Shown here in pieces: positions 22,526 through 33,130 of a DNA stretch of 33,402 nt; the first letter of the stretch is position 1; each line of letters begins with the position of its first letter. The notes beneath the pieces are model-generated. The model saw only the letters and a list, made by a program, of their open reading frames with translations, was not told the origin of the DNA and did not search any database. Source of the stretch: Tubiluchus corallicola. Taxonomy: Eukaryota > Priapulida > Priapulimorpha > Priapulimorphida > Tubiluchidae. The translations under genes were made by a program, and so were the position numbers. The stretch spans positions 1 through 33,402 of the forward strand of contig JAQGDQ010001591.1 of assembly GCA_030141605.1 (NCBI GenBank), read 5' to 3'.

Positions 22526-22751
22526 TTTGTGCACAAAATTCTTTTTGTGGGGTTTGGCTAGTAAAATATTAATACAAGTACAAGGTAAATCATTGGAAAA
22601 ATCTAAATGTGGCCGACATTACCGCAATATACCCTAAATTAGAATATTGGCAATTTCAATGCGAGGCGTTACGAACTCCTTCCAAATATGGCCATAACGT
22701 GGCACGGTGGCACCACTATCAACTCATTGGATGATATGTTCTTGAACTTAC

Positions 22752-22862
22752 CACAGTTTACTTCGTCTATATCACAGTCTTGAACACCATCGCAAAACAA
22801 GGTATCTGGTCTACAAATATTATCACCACACTTGGTATAACCAGGCGAACAGTCATGAGTCC
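22752..22862 (-). CDS. LDLa exon, seventh of the series
   Basis: Bounded by TTTATTACAG|GG and TGTG|GTAAGT (phase 1-1), coding 37 residues with six cysteines: DCSPGYTKC, GDNIC, LFCDGVQDC and DIDEVNC. The usual DCxDGSDE is shortened to DCDIDE, two residues fewer than the module needs for a normal calcium site, so this module looks degenerate. It is separated from the sixth module by 5.4 kb holding the cyclase gene. Whether it belongs to the same transcript as the other six is therefore inferred only from phase, strand and family. The gene would continue to lower coordinates, outside the clear part. Confidence 0.8.
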
Positions 22863-22897
22863 CTGTAATAAAAAATAATTTATTTTCCGGGGAAGGA

Positions 22898-23020
22898 GTT
22901 TACATTTCCCCACACAATATCCTACCCCTAATCTAGCCCTAACCCTACCCTTACCCTATCCCTAACCTCAATCCTAATCCGATTCACGAACTAATTTCTT
23001 GTGTGTGGGGAATTGTAAAC
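22898..23020. mobile_element. Fold-back MITE with telomere-like core
   Basis: GTTTACATTTCCCCACACAA at the left and the reverse complement of TTGTGTGTGGGGAATTGTAAAC at the right form near-perfect inverted ends of about 20 bp. Between them is a degenerate run of CCCTAA-like units (CCCTAATCTAGCCCTAACCC and so on, about 22922-22980). Confidence 0.65.
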
Positions 23021-25295
23021 TTTAGCCTTTACTAGCCTCAGGCTGCTAACACAATCATGTTTTAATTATTAACAAAAATTTAATAAGCAGCAAAATGTTT
23101 TTAATTAAAAATTTCTCACATGATTTTTTTCCTGTTAAAAATCATGTGTGGATTTTTCATGTTTGAAATAAAATTTGCCACTGAAAAAAGTCAGTGTTAA
23201 AGGAAAGCCCAAGATTCGAAATCAAAGTATTTTGTGCATTGACATTTTACTAAGTTTTATGTTGTTTATGATATTAACTTTCTAACTTCTTTGCGTATTT
23301 ACTACGCAGCGCCATAAAACCTAACACACCACATGCGTTTGGGGATCTCCGTCTTATAAATACTAAATGAGAAACTGGAAAAATGACGTTTCGACCTTTA
23401 CAGACGGTTATTTTCAGTGTGTTTTTGTGACTGTGTTTTAATAAAACTACGGTACAAAATTAAAAATAGAAAAACAACAGGGAAAACCAGTATTTGAAGA
23501 CTTATTCGGGTAATAATTCTACAACAGGGTAAAAAAATCTTATTAATTTTTGAAAAAAACATTCAGATATGCCTGGTAGATGCACTACTGACATCTTAAC
23601 AGTTAATTAATTCTACACAAGTCTGACCATGTAATAGGTTACTGTTTTTCACTATAACTTATTCCTCATAGAAAATAATTTATCAAATAAGATTGAAAAT
23701 GTTCAAATCACAAAATTTCAAATGACCTGGTAAAAAAATCTAGATTTCTGAACGAATTTTGTCGCTAACTTATTTAGGCAAGAATTATAAAGAGGTGTCC
23801 ATAAACTTGAAATATATGTCCACAAAATCTTGTTCATAGCACTTCATATACTGTAACGCCAACGGCTAGCCTAATGATTTCTACGTTACCAAAAGCACAA
23901 ATTAATAGTCAAAGATGTCTGGTCTCTGACTCTCTGTATGACGCCAGTGTACTGCAGAATTTGCTGATAATAATGTACGCGCGAAATTTTCACATGCAAT
24001 ATCCACATTCACATGCATTGTTTACTGATCATCAATAAATTAATGATGAGTAAACAACTAATATTTGGCAAAAATATTTAGAATAAATATAATGTTGTCT
24101 AACATTAGAAGCTATTATGTTAACAGTTGCCGGTTTTCGCTTATTAAAAGGAAATCACTACTAGGGAATACCTCTTCTAAACACGTTTCGACTCATCCGA
24201 GATTTTCAGCACAATTAAATTATATGTGACTCGTACAATATATCGTTTTGTCACTTGTAAACAGGCTTCGTCACCTACCAAAATAGTACTGTGTTGATTT
24301 AAATAACCTCTTAATTGGTAGATGTTGCTACTTGAACCAGACCACCGAATTCTAGGGTTGTGGCTGCGTATGCCAAAAATATTTTTTCGTATTTTAGTTT
24401 ATAGGGTTTTTTTGGATAAGAATCTGACTACTGCAGACTACACGATGGTGCACTCGGTCTCTGTAACGGTTTAAGCAAGACACTTTCGGTCCAGGTTCTG
24501 TAAAAAAGGTAATCAAAAATTGGACAAAAGGCAATTCGTTTTACAATAGTTAAAACTCAAATGTGCTGCGTAAGAAGTGTACTGAATCGCTATCTTGCAG
24601 TATTTGCAACTCAAACTGTGACAAGTATGCACCTCAAGTCCATACTCGGACTTCTGCAGGCAAGCGATTAGTTATGCGAATTGCGAATTGGAAAGGCGAG
24701 AAGCATTGCGCATAGCAGAATTAAATAGCTGAGTGGTCCCACAGGTGATTGGCTACGAAAGTTACGCAGCAGCATGTCTGTTTGTCCGTTTGTCCACCGG
24801 AATAAACTGACTGTATGATTTCAACTGCTATACAGCTTCGGCTTTTTGCTGAAAGTGGATGTGTGTATAGTTTTGCATGACCGAACACTTTAACACATCA
24901 CTGCTGGCTCTACACTAAATTAATAGGATTTTCTCTATGATAAAGGGAAACATTCGGATACTCACTACCATTTAATTTTAGAAGTAGCAGTTTGGTACTG
25001 GATTCCAGTACATAATGAATCCAGCATAAAATGGCATAACTTATATCATGCAGTAATGTATAAAGCAAAATCAAAAATATACAGCCAAACATTTTTATAG
25101 TCAATACGTTTTATTTTTATTTTTTATATTGTTACGTAGTCCAAATAGAATTCTCAATAAGAAATAGATTGTTTCATTAAATGAGCAGTAAATATGCCAT
25201 AATTCACAAAAAATCATTAGTTAATTACACTTCACCAGCCACGATAGTATAAACAATGGACAGACAATCCATGGAGACAAATTTAATCAGGCTCT
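23021..25295. other. Intronic or intergenic stretch without a recognised gene
   Basis: AT-rich. Two places share a theme of CGTTTCGA followed by ATTTTCAG (about 23387 and 24185), suggesting old repeat fragments. Candidate minus-strand poly(A) signals (AATAAA) for the cyclase gene are at 25110-25115 and 25116-25121, about 175 nt after its stop. No exon is recognised. Confidence 0.5.
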
Positions 25296-25708
25296 CTAAT
25301 TATGATGAATATAAATTGCGGTTAGTAGCGCCAAAGAAGCGATTGTCAGTTTAGATGCCACATACTTTGCAAGACCACCGTTCAGCATCGCAAACACCCG
25401 CACAGGAGCACCCGAACCATCCCTGATGTTCATAGGTATGGCGAATACAGTGTAACCAGCAGGCGGTAACCGATCCAAGTTTGCCAGGAGATCTATTATT
25501 CCAATGCTGTGTTCTGCTTGAACAAGTTGATGCACTTGAAATGTTGGATCAACGCCAGGATCCAAAGCCAAATCAGATCCGAATAATTTGACGTGTCGAT
25601 TTTCAATCAGCCATTTCACGGCTTCAACGTCAATTCCCGGAGTGTGCCATTTTCCTTCATCATCCACGCCAAAGACTGCTCGGATGTCGTCGCCTCCTCT
25701 ATGTCTTC
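25296..25708 (-). CDS. Cyclase-family (kynurenine formamidase-like) enzyme, exon 2
   Basis: The acceptor CTCATTCTAG|GA (phase 1) completes the glycine begun in exon 1. The 136 complete codons read RHRGGDDIRAVFGVDDEG, WHTPGIDVEAVKWLIENR, LFGSDLALDPG, LANLDRLPPAGYTVFAIPM and GGSGAPVRVFAM-like words. These match the second half of the cyclase family (PF04199: HFPGxSxEAVxWL, LANLDxLPPxGxxVxxxPxxxxxGSGxPxRxxA). After the family's usual end come a small-residue stretch (NGG), a short spacer and a hydrophobic tail (LTIASLALLTAIYI) ending in HHN, which suggests a GPI-anchor signal or a membrane tail. Stop TAG at 25298-25296. Confidence 0.88.
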
Positions 25709-25811
25709 CTAGAATGAGAGTTTACTCGTATAAAATGACTTAAAAGGTCTAAGTCAAATCAAGTTTTAAAGCAAAAGAACGAAAATCAAAATGCAATTGA
25801 ATCGACCTAAC

Positions 25812-25884
25812 CACACAGACCGACAGATGTCACTAGGAGAATTGTCGCTGCGGCTGCAGTGCCACTCTTTGTAGATAATGCCAT
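25812..25884 (-). CDS. Candidate signal-peptide exon
   Basis: Within the cyclase intron, ATG (25884) opens MALSTKSGTAAAATILLVTS followed by VGLC, a textbook secretion signal: short polar start, hydrophobic core, small residues at the end. The frame reaches TAG four bases after a possible donor, TGTG|GTTAGG, which would leave phase 1. The cyclase exon 2 and every LDLa exon also accept phase 1. Spliced to the LDLa exon at 22862 it would give a signal directly followed by an LDLa module. The donor is weak (GTTAGG), so the call rests on protein character and phase. Confidence 0.35.
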
Positions 25885-26204
25885 TTTTGCTAATAAAATG
25901 TGAAATGGTAGAAACTGTTTACTTTGTCATAAAGTGCATGATTGTTACTCTTTTAAATAAACAATGACAAATTTGTGGGTTTATTCTGGAATTATTGACA
26001 GGAACCTACTGTAACAGGTTACAATAAAAAATAAATCAAATCGATTCGTAATCCAGTCAAATAAAATCAACGTTTAAATTAAATCTCATGTTCGGATTGT
26101 GTTTGTTTATTTACAAAATGATACTGCTAAATTCTGGAGGTTTAGTCGTTTACTGAGTAATTTATAACGGCAACCAATAGACCTGAAATTCTTGAAATTT
26201 TTAC

Positions 26205-26649
26205 CTGTGTTTAGGAAGAAAATACTCTTGTCTGGAATTCTTCCATAGGCTATTTCCCAGTCGTTAATATCATCCATTGTTGCAACGTAATCAGGATTTT
26301 CTTCACTCTTTGCTGATATGTCCAACATGACTCCATTTCCAATGAGCTCGCTAAGAGGCATTTCTCCAATTGTTCTCTCACCATCTTTCATATGTAGCGG
26401 TGCATCTAGATGTGTTCCTGTATGCTCAACTAGGCACATCTTATTCGTCTGATAATAAACCCCGTGTTCATTTGTCTGTTTGTAATAGACGCTCATGTTA
26501 AACGGCGGATGCGAAACAAGCGGTATTTCTATCATCTGGTTGTGGTAGAGGCGCGTCAAGTCAATTATTTCTCCATGCTCATTTGCGTTAACGTGAACGT
26601 TAATAAGCGCTGTAATAACGGCTACAATGAGAAAAAGTTTGAGCTCCAT
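26205..26649 (-). CDS. Cyclase-family (kynurenine formamidase-like) enzyme, exon 1
   Basis: ATG at 26649 has good context (GCCATGG). Residues 1-22 form a signal peptide (MELKLFLIVAVITALINVHV), so the enzyme is secreted or lumenal. IIDLTRLYHNQMIEIP opens the domain, and EHTGTHLDAPLHM (residues 75-87) contains the metal-binding HxGTHxDxPxH motif in full (H76, H80, D82, H86). GRIPDKSIFFLNTG matches the following family segment. The donor is ACAG|GTAAAA, phase 1. With exon 2 the protein is 285 residues, normal for the family. Related bacterial enzymes hydrolyse formylkynurenine or isatin with Mn or Zn; the substrate here is unknown. The gene lies on the same strand as, and inside, the 5.4-kb gap between two LDLa exons. 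Confidence 0.9.
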
Positions 26650-26951
26650 GGCAGAGACCAGCCAAGAATTTTCTTGATAGCGGACTCTGGATGGTTTAGT
26701 TTTAACCGGGGCAACTGTTATCTTACAACTAGGTCAAGGTTTGTTATTTACAATGCTTTTTGTTTATACAAGCTGGCTTCACAATTCATGGTTCGATTTA
26801 CGCAACAGAACTTTTACAATATTTTCATGTGCAACTGAAGTTTTGCAATGTTGGGTAAACAACTAGTAGCTTAAGTGAGTATTCTAAATGAACAGCTGGA
26901 TTAAAATGCAGGTCTTTCTAATTATTCTTTTTTAATTTTACATATATGCAA

Positions 26952-27106
<155 letters not shown>

Positions 27107-27247
27107 TTATTTTATTTATTGTATATCTTTTGTTCAGATAGAATGATTAATTGTTATGCGGACATTAATGCAAATTACTTCAATTTTTTCCTTGCTCGTT
27201 TATTCGCTTCACTATTCATTGGGTCCATCTATCAAATCATTAAGTTA

Positions 27248-27352
27248 GACAATCAGTCAATCAGTCAGTCAGTCATTCAGTCCATCAGTCAATTAGCCAT
27301 TAAGTCAGGTAGTTAGTTAGACGGTAGGTTGGTCGGCTGGTTAATTAGTCAG
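27248..27352. repeat. Degenerate TCAG tetranucleotide repeat
   Basis: CAATCAGTCAGTCAGTCATT and later GGTAGTTAGTTAGACGG variants form an imperfect 4-bp array. Confidence 0.75.
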
Positions 27353-27610
27353 CAGATTATTCTGGCGCTATCTGTTCTGCGTTTTTAACTTATTTCTAGA
27401 CCTTAGTCTAGACTTCTCAGTTTTTGATTGAGTACTTTGTCACTGAACACTGAAATACGTTGTTTAGGCAGCTGAGAGAATCCGAATGTACCGAATGTAC
27501 TTATGTGTTCCCAGGCAAAAAAATGCAGTCGTCTATGGTGCAGCACCACTGTTTGCCATCATCACGTGTCACGATATATAACATATATACAAGTATCACT
27601 ATATACTATA

Positions 27611-27661
27611 CACACACACACAACGCACACGCACGCACGTACGCACGCGCACGCACGCACG

Positions 27662-27692
<31 letters not shown>

Positions 27693-27740
27693 ATGTCTCA
27701 CTCAGCTCTTTCTCTCTCTCTATATATATATATATATATT
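27611..27740. repeat. Compound CA/CG, CT and TA microsatellite
   Basis: CACACA and ACGCACGC units to about 27690, then CTCTCT near 27710 and (TA)n to 27740. The interval 27741-28226 shows no recognised gene. Confidence 0.93.
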
Positions 27741-28226
27741 GATTGCACGTCTTTACTGGGAAAAGCCATATCCGGAGAAAACTCTATAATATTGAATTAA
27801 AGCAAGAAAAACTTCAAATATTACTTAGCAAGCAAGAATTACCTAACGAGTCAGTTCTGTGTGGCTGGACCTGTACAGTATCAGATTATTTCTAAAATCC
27901 AAAGCTAATTTCGGTAGTCAAAAATCTGTCCTCGAGAATATTTCGCTTTCTTCCGAATTCTAAAAATTTAATGGGCCTACGACTTGAAGTGAGTGAAATC
28001 AATGACTCCTTTTCTGCTAACTGAAGAAAACCGGGACTCTTCTTGGTTTAAGCTCTTCTTTTGACCAACAGATGAAGCAGCGTTCGCGTTTTAAAACATT
28101 ATAAGATTAGATAATGTCTAATTTATATATTAAGAATTTCCTGCAAAAATGCTAAACAAATTTAGTTATATTATTATAATAATATTACCATGTAGATACT
28201 TAATATAGAATGACATGTGAGCTTAC

Positions 28227-28352
28227 CACAATCAAGTTCGTCACTTCCGTCACTGCAGTCGTCAGCGCCGTCACAAAATTTTTTATTTGCCACGCACTGA
28301 TCCCCAGATGAACACTTTGTGTAAGCATCAGGCGGATTGCAGTTGTAGCTTT
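28227..28352 (-). CDS. LDLa exon, sixth of the series
   Basis: Bounded by TTTTTACAG|AA and TGTG|GTAAGC, phase 1-1, 42 residues. [25 protein letters not shown] and SDGSDELDC give six cysteines and a complete calcium-binding acidic cluster. It is the last clearly intact module before the gap containing the cyclase gene. Confidence 0.92.
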
Positions 28353-28597
28353 CTGTAAAAACAGAAACTGAGAAAGTTAAAACAACATCTTTCTCCTGTA
28401 AGTTTGGTCTTGTATCTTAGCTGTTTCCGTAATGCAACATAGTATCACTCAATTTGATAATATGTTCCCCGATTTTCTGCTGCATGGCAAGTATCTACGT
28501 TGTTTAAGTCACGTGAAGACTTTAAGTTATTCTAGATTTCTTCATGAATATCGAAGGTCGAATAACAACTACCAGAAAACAATCAATAAACATCTCT

Positions 28598-28976
<379 letters not shown>

Positions 28977-29088
28977 TTTTTTCTCTCTTTCTCTCTCTCT
29001 CTTTCTCTCCTTTTTTTCTTTAACACGTTTTCGCCATTCCTTTCTTCTTGATCCCATTATCAGATATGAAATTTAAAGCGTTACATAC

Positions 29089-29232
29089 CACAAAAGCTTG
29101 CCAACTCATCGCTCCCATCTTGACAGTCCATCTCACCATCACAGTTTTTTACTTCAAGGTAACACTGTTCTCTGTCAACACAAGGGACATAGTCACCAGA
29201 AGTTATTGCAGTACAGTCACGTGTAAAAGTAT
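29089..29232 (-). CDS. LDLa exon, fifth of the series
   Basis: Bounded by TTTATTTCAG|AT and TGTG|GTATGT, phase 1-1, 48 residues, the longest of the seven. RDCTAITSGDYVPC, DREQC, NCDGEMDC and QDGSDELASFC show the six cysteines with wider spacing between the first two and the last two than in the neighbours. The calcium cluster is intact. Confidence 0.92.
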
Positions 29233-29570
29233 CTGAAATAAAACGTAGTTTTGAATCATTTCGTGCCACAACATTTCAGGGCCATGCTACTTCACATTGT
29301 GTCACCTCAAGTTGTGTCACCTCACATCACATTAACGTAAGATAAGAAAAAACATTTTTGAGGATAAGTAGATTGTCTTTTACAACAAGCTCCTGATTGG
29401 TGTACACTCTGCAAACAATATTCGGGTTAATACCAGAAAAAATATAATTTGAATAAAAACAAATCATCTTAAAATTTAAAAGCAGATCAAAAAGACGAAA
29501 TTTAAAAAGCACAATACAATTGAAATAATACTCTTGAAAAAAGCTTTGAGGTGACCCCTAAACAAGTATA

Positions 29571-30250
29571 GGGTGCCTCCTCAAGGGTGCGTCCTGTCTG
29601 CAATTCTATACACTTTGTTTACACATGACTGTGAAGTACCTTCCCCAAATTAAAATTCGCTGATGATACCACACTGTCTGGCCTTATTTGCAGTAACAAT
29701 GAGATTAATTATTTTCTGGAAGTTCAAATTTTAACACGATGGTGCGAACAGAATAATTTAGAACTGAATGTTTCAAAAACAAAAGAGATTATCGTAGATT
29801 TTTGAAAAGAGACTGATGGAAAAGCACCTTTGCTTATAAATAAGACAGCTGTAGACATTGTTAAAGATTTCGAATTTCTGGTAATAAAAATTTGAAATGA
29901 TGTGGAAAGCAAAATGGGAAGCTCTGTTGTGTAAAAAAGGCCCGCCAGCATTTGTACTGTTTTTAAGACAACTCAAATCATTTAACATTGCCCCTGCTGT
30001 GATGGAGAGTTTTTATCGTGCAGTAATTGAAAGCGTCTTAATAACATCCCTCACTGTTTGATATGGTGCTACCAAGCAGGGAGATCGCAATGCTCCTGAT
30101 CAGGCTGTTAAATCCGCCTCAAAAATCATACGAGTTGAACAGCAGTCTATGGAATATTTGTAAGAAACTAGGGTCGCAAAGAGAGCCCAAGTTATCACAA
30201 AGGATGAATTCCATCCAGGTTGAAATGGAAACGTTACAAAGTCTCTCTTT
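29571..30250 (+). pseudogene. LINE reverse-transcriptase fragment, inactive
   Basis: Reading on the plus strand, opposite to the host gene: PQGCVLSAILYTLFTHDC, then after a frameshift KFADDTTLSGLICSNNE with the catalytic FADD box, and WCEQNNLELNVSKTKEIIVDF ending in a stop. Fragments with the later RT words (KKARQHLYC, FYR-like) follow in other frames. It resembles LINEs of the CR1/L2/Rex kind. It sits in the LDLa-gene intron. Confidence 0.8.
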
Positions 30251-30407
30251 ATCAAAACAGCCAAAGTATGCACTATTTAAGCTATTTCATTAAGCAACAC
30301 AATTTAGAGGAAATTTGCACATTCTTGAAAAGAATAAAACGTTTTAAAGAATAAATAAGCATTGCAAAAGCGTTCGTCCTTAAATCGCAATACTCTAATT
30401 TCTCTTT

Positions 30408-30564
<157 letters not shown>

Positions 30565-30753
30565 AACACTCTCTTTTCCCCCTTTCTCTCTGTATCTTTG
30601 CCTCCTTCCTCTCCCTACGTCTCAATTCAAAAAACGAAGAACCGAAGTCGTCGAGTTATAGACCACAATATTCCACAAAACCGTTTTCCGTAATATTTAC
30701 TCAAGACATTTGATGCAACCATTAGGAATTTAAGCCACAAAAAATTATCTCAC

Positions 30754-30879
30754 CACAGAAGGCTTCGTCCGTCGCGTCTATGCAGTCAACTTTCCCGTCA
30801 CAGCGAATAAGCTGCTCGTCTTGAAGACATTGAACCTTTGATGTACATTGGAAATACCCAGCAAGACACTGATAACCAT
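30754..30879 (-). CDS. LDLa exon, fourth of the series
   Basis: Bounded by TTTTTGCAG|AT and TGTG|GTGAGA, phase 1-1, 42 residues. YQCLAGYFQC, SKVQC, IRCDGKVDC and IDATDEAFC give six cysteines. DATDE replaces the usual DGSDE but keeps the acidic calcium ligands. Confidence 0.92.
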
Positions 30880-30934
30880 CTGCAAAAACAACAGGTTTGT
30901 TCAATTAATTGTCTACATGGATCCAAAAAATATT

Positions 30935-31205
30935 AGCATCTACTTATGCAATAAAGTCATTAAATAAACATCTACATACACAAAGAATTTATTAAATTTA
31001 AGCATCTGCATATGCAATAGAATCACCAAATTTAAGCGTTACACATATAAATATATAATGGCTTCACTAAAGCATCTGTGCGATGGAATGAATTAGTTTC
31101 ACTGAAGCCTTATTCTACATAGGCAATGGATCTTTTAATTCAAGCGTCTACTTATGGAATAGATCAATCAAATTTAAGCAGCTACATTATGCAATGAATC
31201 AAATT
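30935..31205. repeat. Degenerate intronic minisatellite, about 50-bp unit
   Basis: AAGCATCTACTTATGCAATA-like words followed by ATCA(T/C)CAAATTT recur about five times with much divergence, between two LDLa exons. Confidence 0.6.
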
Positions 31206-31432
31206 TTCAATTTTCATACTTAGCTGTCTTAACACGATATGACGTCCTTTATTCATCCCCCTCGACAGCACTGGGAAATGATTTTGTATTAATTTTGTTA
31301 AATGACTTTAAATCGTACAATGTCACTTGCTTTGACAAATATTGAATTAATTTTTTACAAACGACGTGAATTATTCTGTGTTGAAATGAACTGAACTGCA
31401 TAAAGTTAATGTTGACTTTCTAGTCAACTTAC

Positions 31433-31552
31433 CACACATTTCGTCTGAACCATCTGCACAGGTCTCTTCTCCATTGCAACGTTCCGTAGCTTCTGGATAA
31501 CACTTGCTACCGTCATCACATTTAAGATATCCAGTCAAACAGTTGTATGAAT
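31433..31552 (-). CDS. LDLa exon, third of the series
   Basis: Bounded by TTTTCAAG|AT and TGTG|GTAAGT, phase 1-1, 40 residues. [23 protein letters not shown] and ADGSDEMC. The aspartate normally before the fifth cysteine is threonine (ETC), and one residue is missing before the last cysteine, so calcium binding may be weaker. Confidence 0.92.
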
Positions 31553-31863
31553 CTTGAAAATGAGAACAGAAAACGGGCTGCTAGTTTTGCTTGTCAGCCA
31601 TTTTGTCTCAAAGCTGCTATATTAGTGTTAAAATAATAAGTGATAATTCATGTGATTAACTTTTTTATATTATACAAGACTTTGTAATACAAATATACAT
31701 TATCACAATTGAAAATACAGTAACAACATATCACTGTATCTGTTACGTGTAAATATTTGAATAATAGTGGTTTGAATCGCGAAAGAGAGAAACGCGAAAA
31801 CCGAAAGTTTATGAAATTTATGGTCTGCGCAAAATCTTCCTATTTCTGATTTGGGAATCTTAC

Positions 31864-31980
31864 CACATTGCATTTCGTCACTTCCGTCTCCGCAGTCTGA
31901 TACTCCGTCGCATCTTAACATTTCTGCGTAGCATTTTTCTGCGTTTGCGCAGCTAAGGTAGCCATTTAAACAGTTCAGTT
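31864..31980 (-). CDS. LDLa exon, second of the series
   Basis: Bounded by TTTTTTTAG|AA and TGTG|GTAAGA, phase 1-1, 39 residues. LNCLNGYLSC, AEKC, LRCDGVSDC and GDGSDEMQC form a complete module with an intact acidic cluster. It resembles its neighbour at 31433 in the NCLxGYLxC opening, suggesting duplication within the gene. Confidence 0.92.
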
Positions 31981-32214
31981 CTAAAAAAATCCAAAAAATT
32001 ATAATTCACGATTTTGTAATTTATAATTATAATTCATAATTCATCAATTTTTCTAAAAATATATAAATTAGGTAAATTGTCAATTACACATCTAGATTCG
32101 TATACAATTTTTTCACAGTTTTGTGGTGTTACGTAGTTCTTCGATAGCTGTGCTTAATTAATTAGGCCTAATAGTTACAACACGAGTGTTGTGTAATTTA
32201 CAATTGTGTATGAA

Positions 32215-32708
32215 GTTCACCCCACTAACCGTCTAATGTTTAACAATGTTAGTTGACATATTACATGACTCTTCGATTACTTAGTAATAGCTAATTGATA
32301 ATTAACTGCCACACATGTGACAATTGTATTTAGAGTTATGATCACACGTGGATTTGGATATATAACAATGGTTTAATAACTCATTGCTACCACATAAGTC
32401 TTCTAGTATTTAAATTGTCAACTAGCAGTACCACATGGATCATCTGGTGTTTAGCAATAGTCAGGCTAACTAATAGTTACCGCACAAGTCTTCCTGTGTT
32501 TAGCAATGGTTAATCAATAGTTCCACAAAAGTCTTTTAAGGAATAAAAATGTTATTAAATCTCCTCTAATTTAGTAAATCTTCTAGTGCTTAGTAATACT
32601 TCAATAAGCACTACCACATATGTCTCTTGCTTCTTCTATTAGCAAATGTTTAACAAACTATGTGTCCTCAAGTTTTCTAGAATTTAGCAACTGTTAACTA
32701 ATAGCTAC
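32215..32708. repeat. Degenerate intronic repeats resembling the adjacent exon end
   Basis: Words like GCTACCACATAAGTCTTC (near 32386), AGTACCACATGGATCATC (32427), AGTTACCGCACAAGTCTTC (32475), AGTTCCACAAAAGTCTTT (32519) and ACTACCACATATGTCTC (32610), each near TTTAGCAA(T/C), recur up to the donor of the LDLa exon at 32709, which itself reads AGCTACCACATGAGCCTTC. Confidence 0.6.
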
Positions 32709-32834
32709 CACATGAGCCTTCATCGGAGCCGTCATCGCAGTTTACGTTGCCGTTGCACACAAGTGTTGACTCAATGCACTGTTCACCGTCCATACACATG
32801 AACTCACCAACATCACAATCAATAGCAAGGACAA
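32709..32834 (-). CDS. LDLa exon, first seen in the series
   Basis: LDL-receptor class A modules are extracellular six-cysteine folds that bind calcium and protein ligands. The acceptor is TTGTTTATAG|TT and the donor TGTG|GTAGCT (weaker than the others), phase 1-1, 42 residues. IDCDVGEFMC, GEQC, LVCNGNVNC and DDGSDEGSC carry the full pattern. Six more exons of the same kind follow towards lower coordinates, so the product is a tandem-LDLa protein (receptor or secreted). Its signal peptide and any other domains lie outside this window or were not found. The start of the gene is above 32834. Confidence 0.92.
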
Positions 32835-33130
32835 CTATAAACAAAGACGAAATGGTTTGTTATTAATTTAATGCGTAATAGTGCTAATTAATTTCAGTAT
32901 GTGTATATAAGTAAGTACTGCTGGATTCAGAATTCGATTGGCTGAGATGATGCGATATTAGAATTTGTTCAAAAACGGAACGCATCGCTTAGAAATGTGG
33001 CAATAAAGATGAAGCGATCACTGATTTCACCGTGCTGTTGCAAAACTCAGTTTAAATTCATTTCGGAAAGTTGTATTACAGAAGTCTTTAGCTTAAGTCA
33101 ATATTGGGACCAATGAAGAGTTTTTATTCG

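Noticed and set aside
22025-22534. Trp/Val/Gly-rich and His/Thr-rich frames over the G/T block
   Set aside because: Composition artefacts of a strand-asymmetric repeat; all overlap and none carries a domain.
24183-24216. Hammerhead-ribozyme-like word GGATGAGTCGAAACG on the minus strand
   Set aside because: The core lacks CTGATGA, stem II would be only a base or two, and no matching stem III strand is seen. It more likely belongs to an old retroelement fragment.
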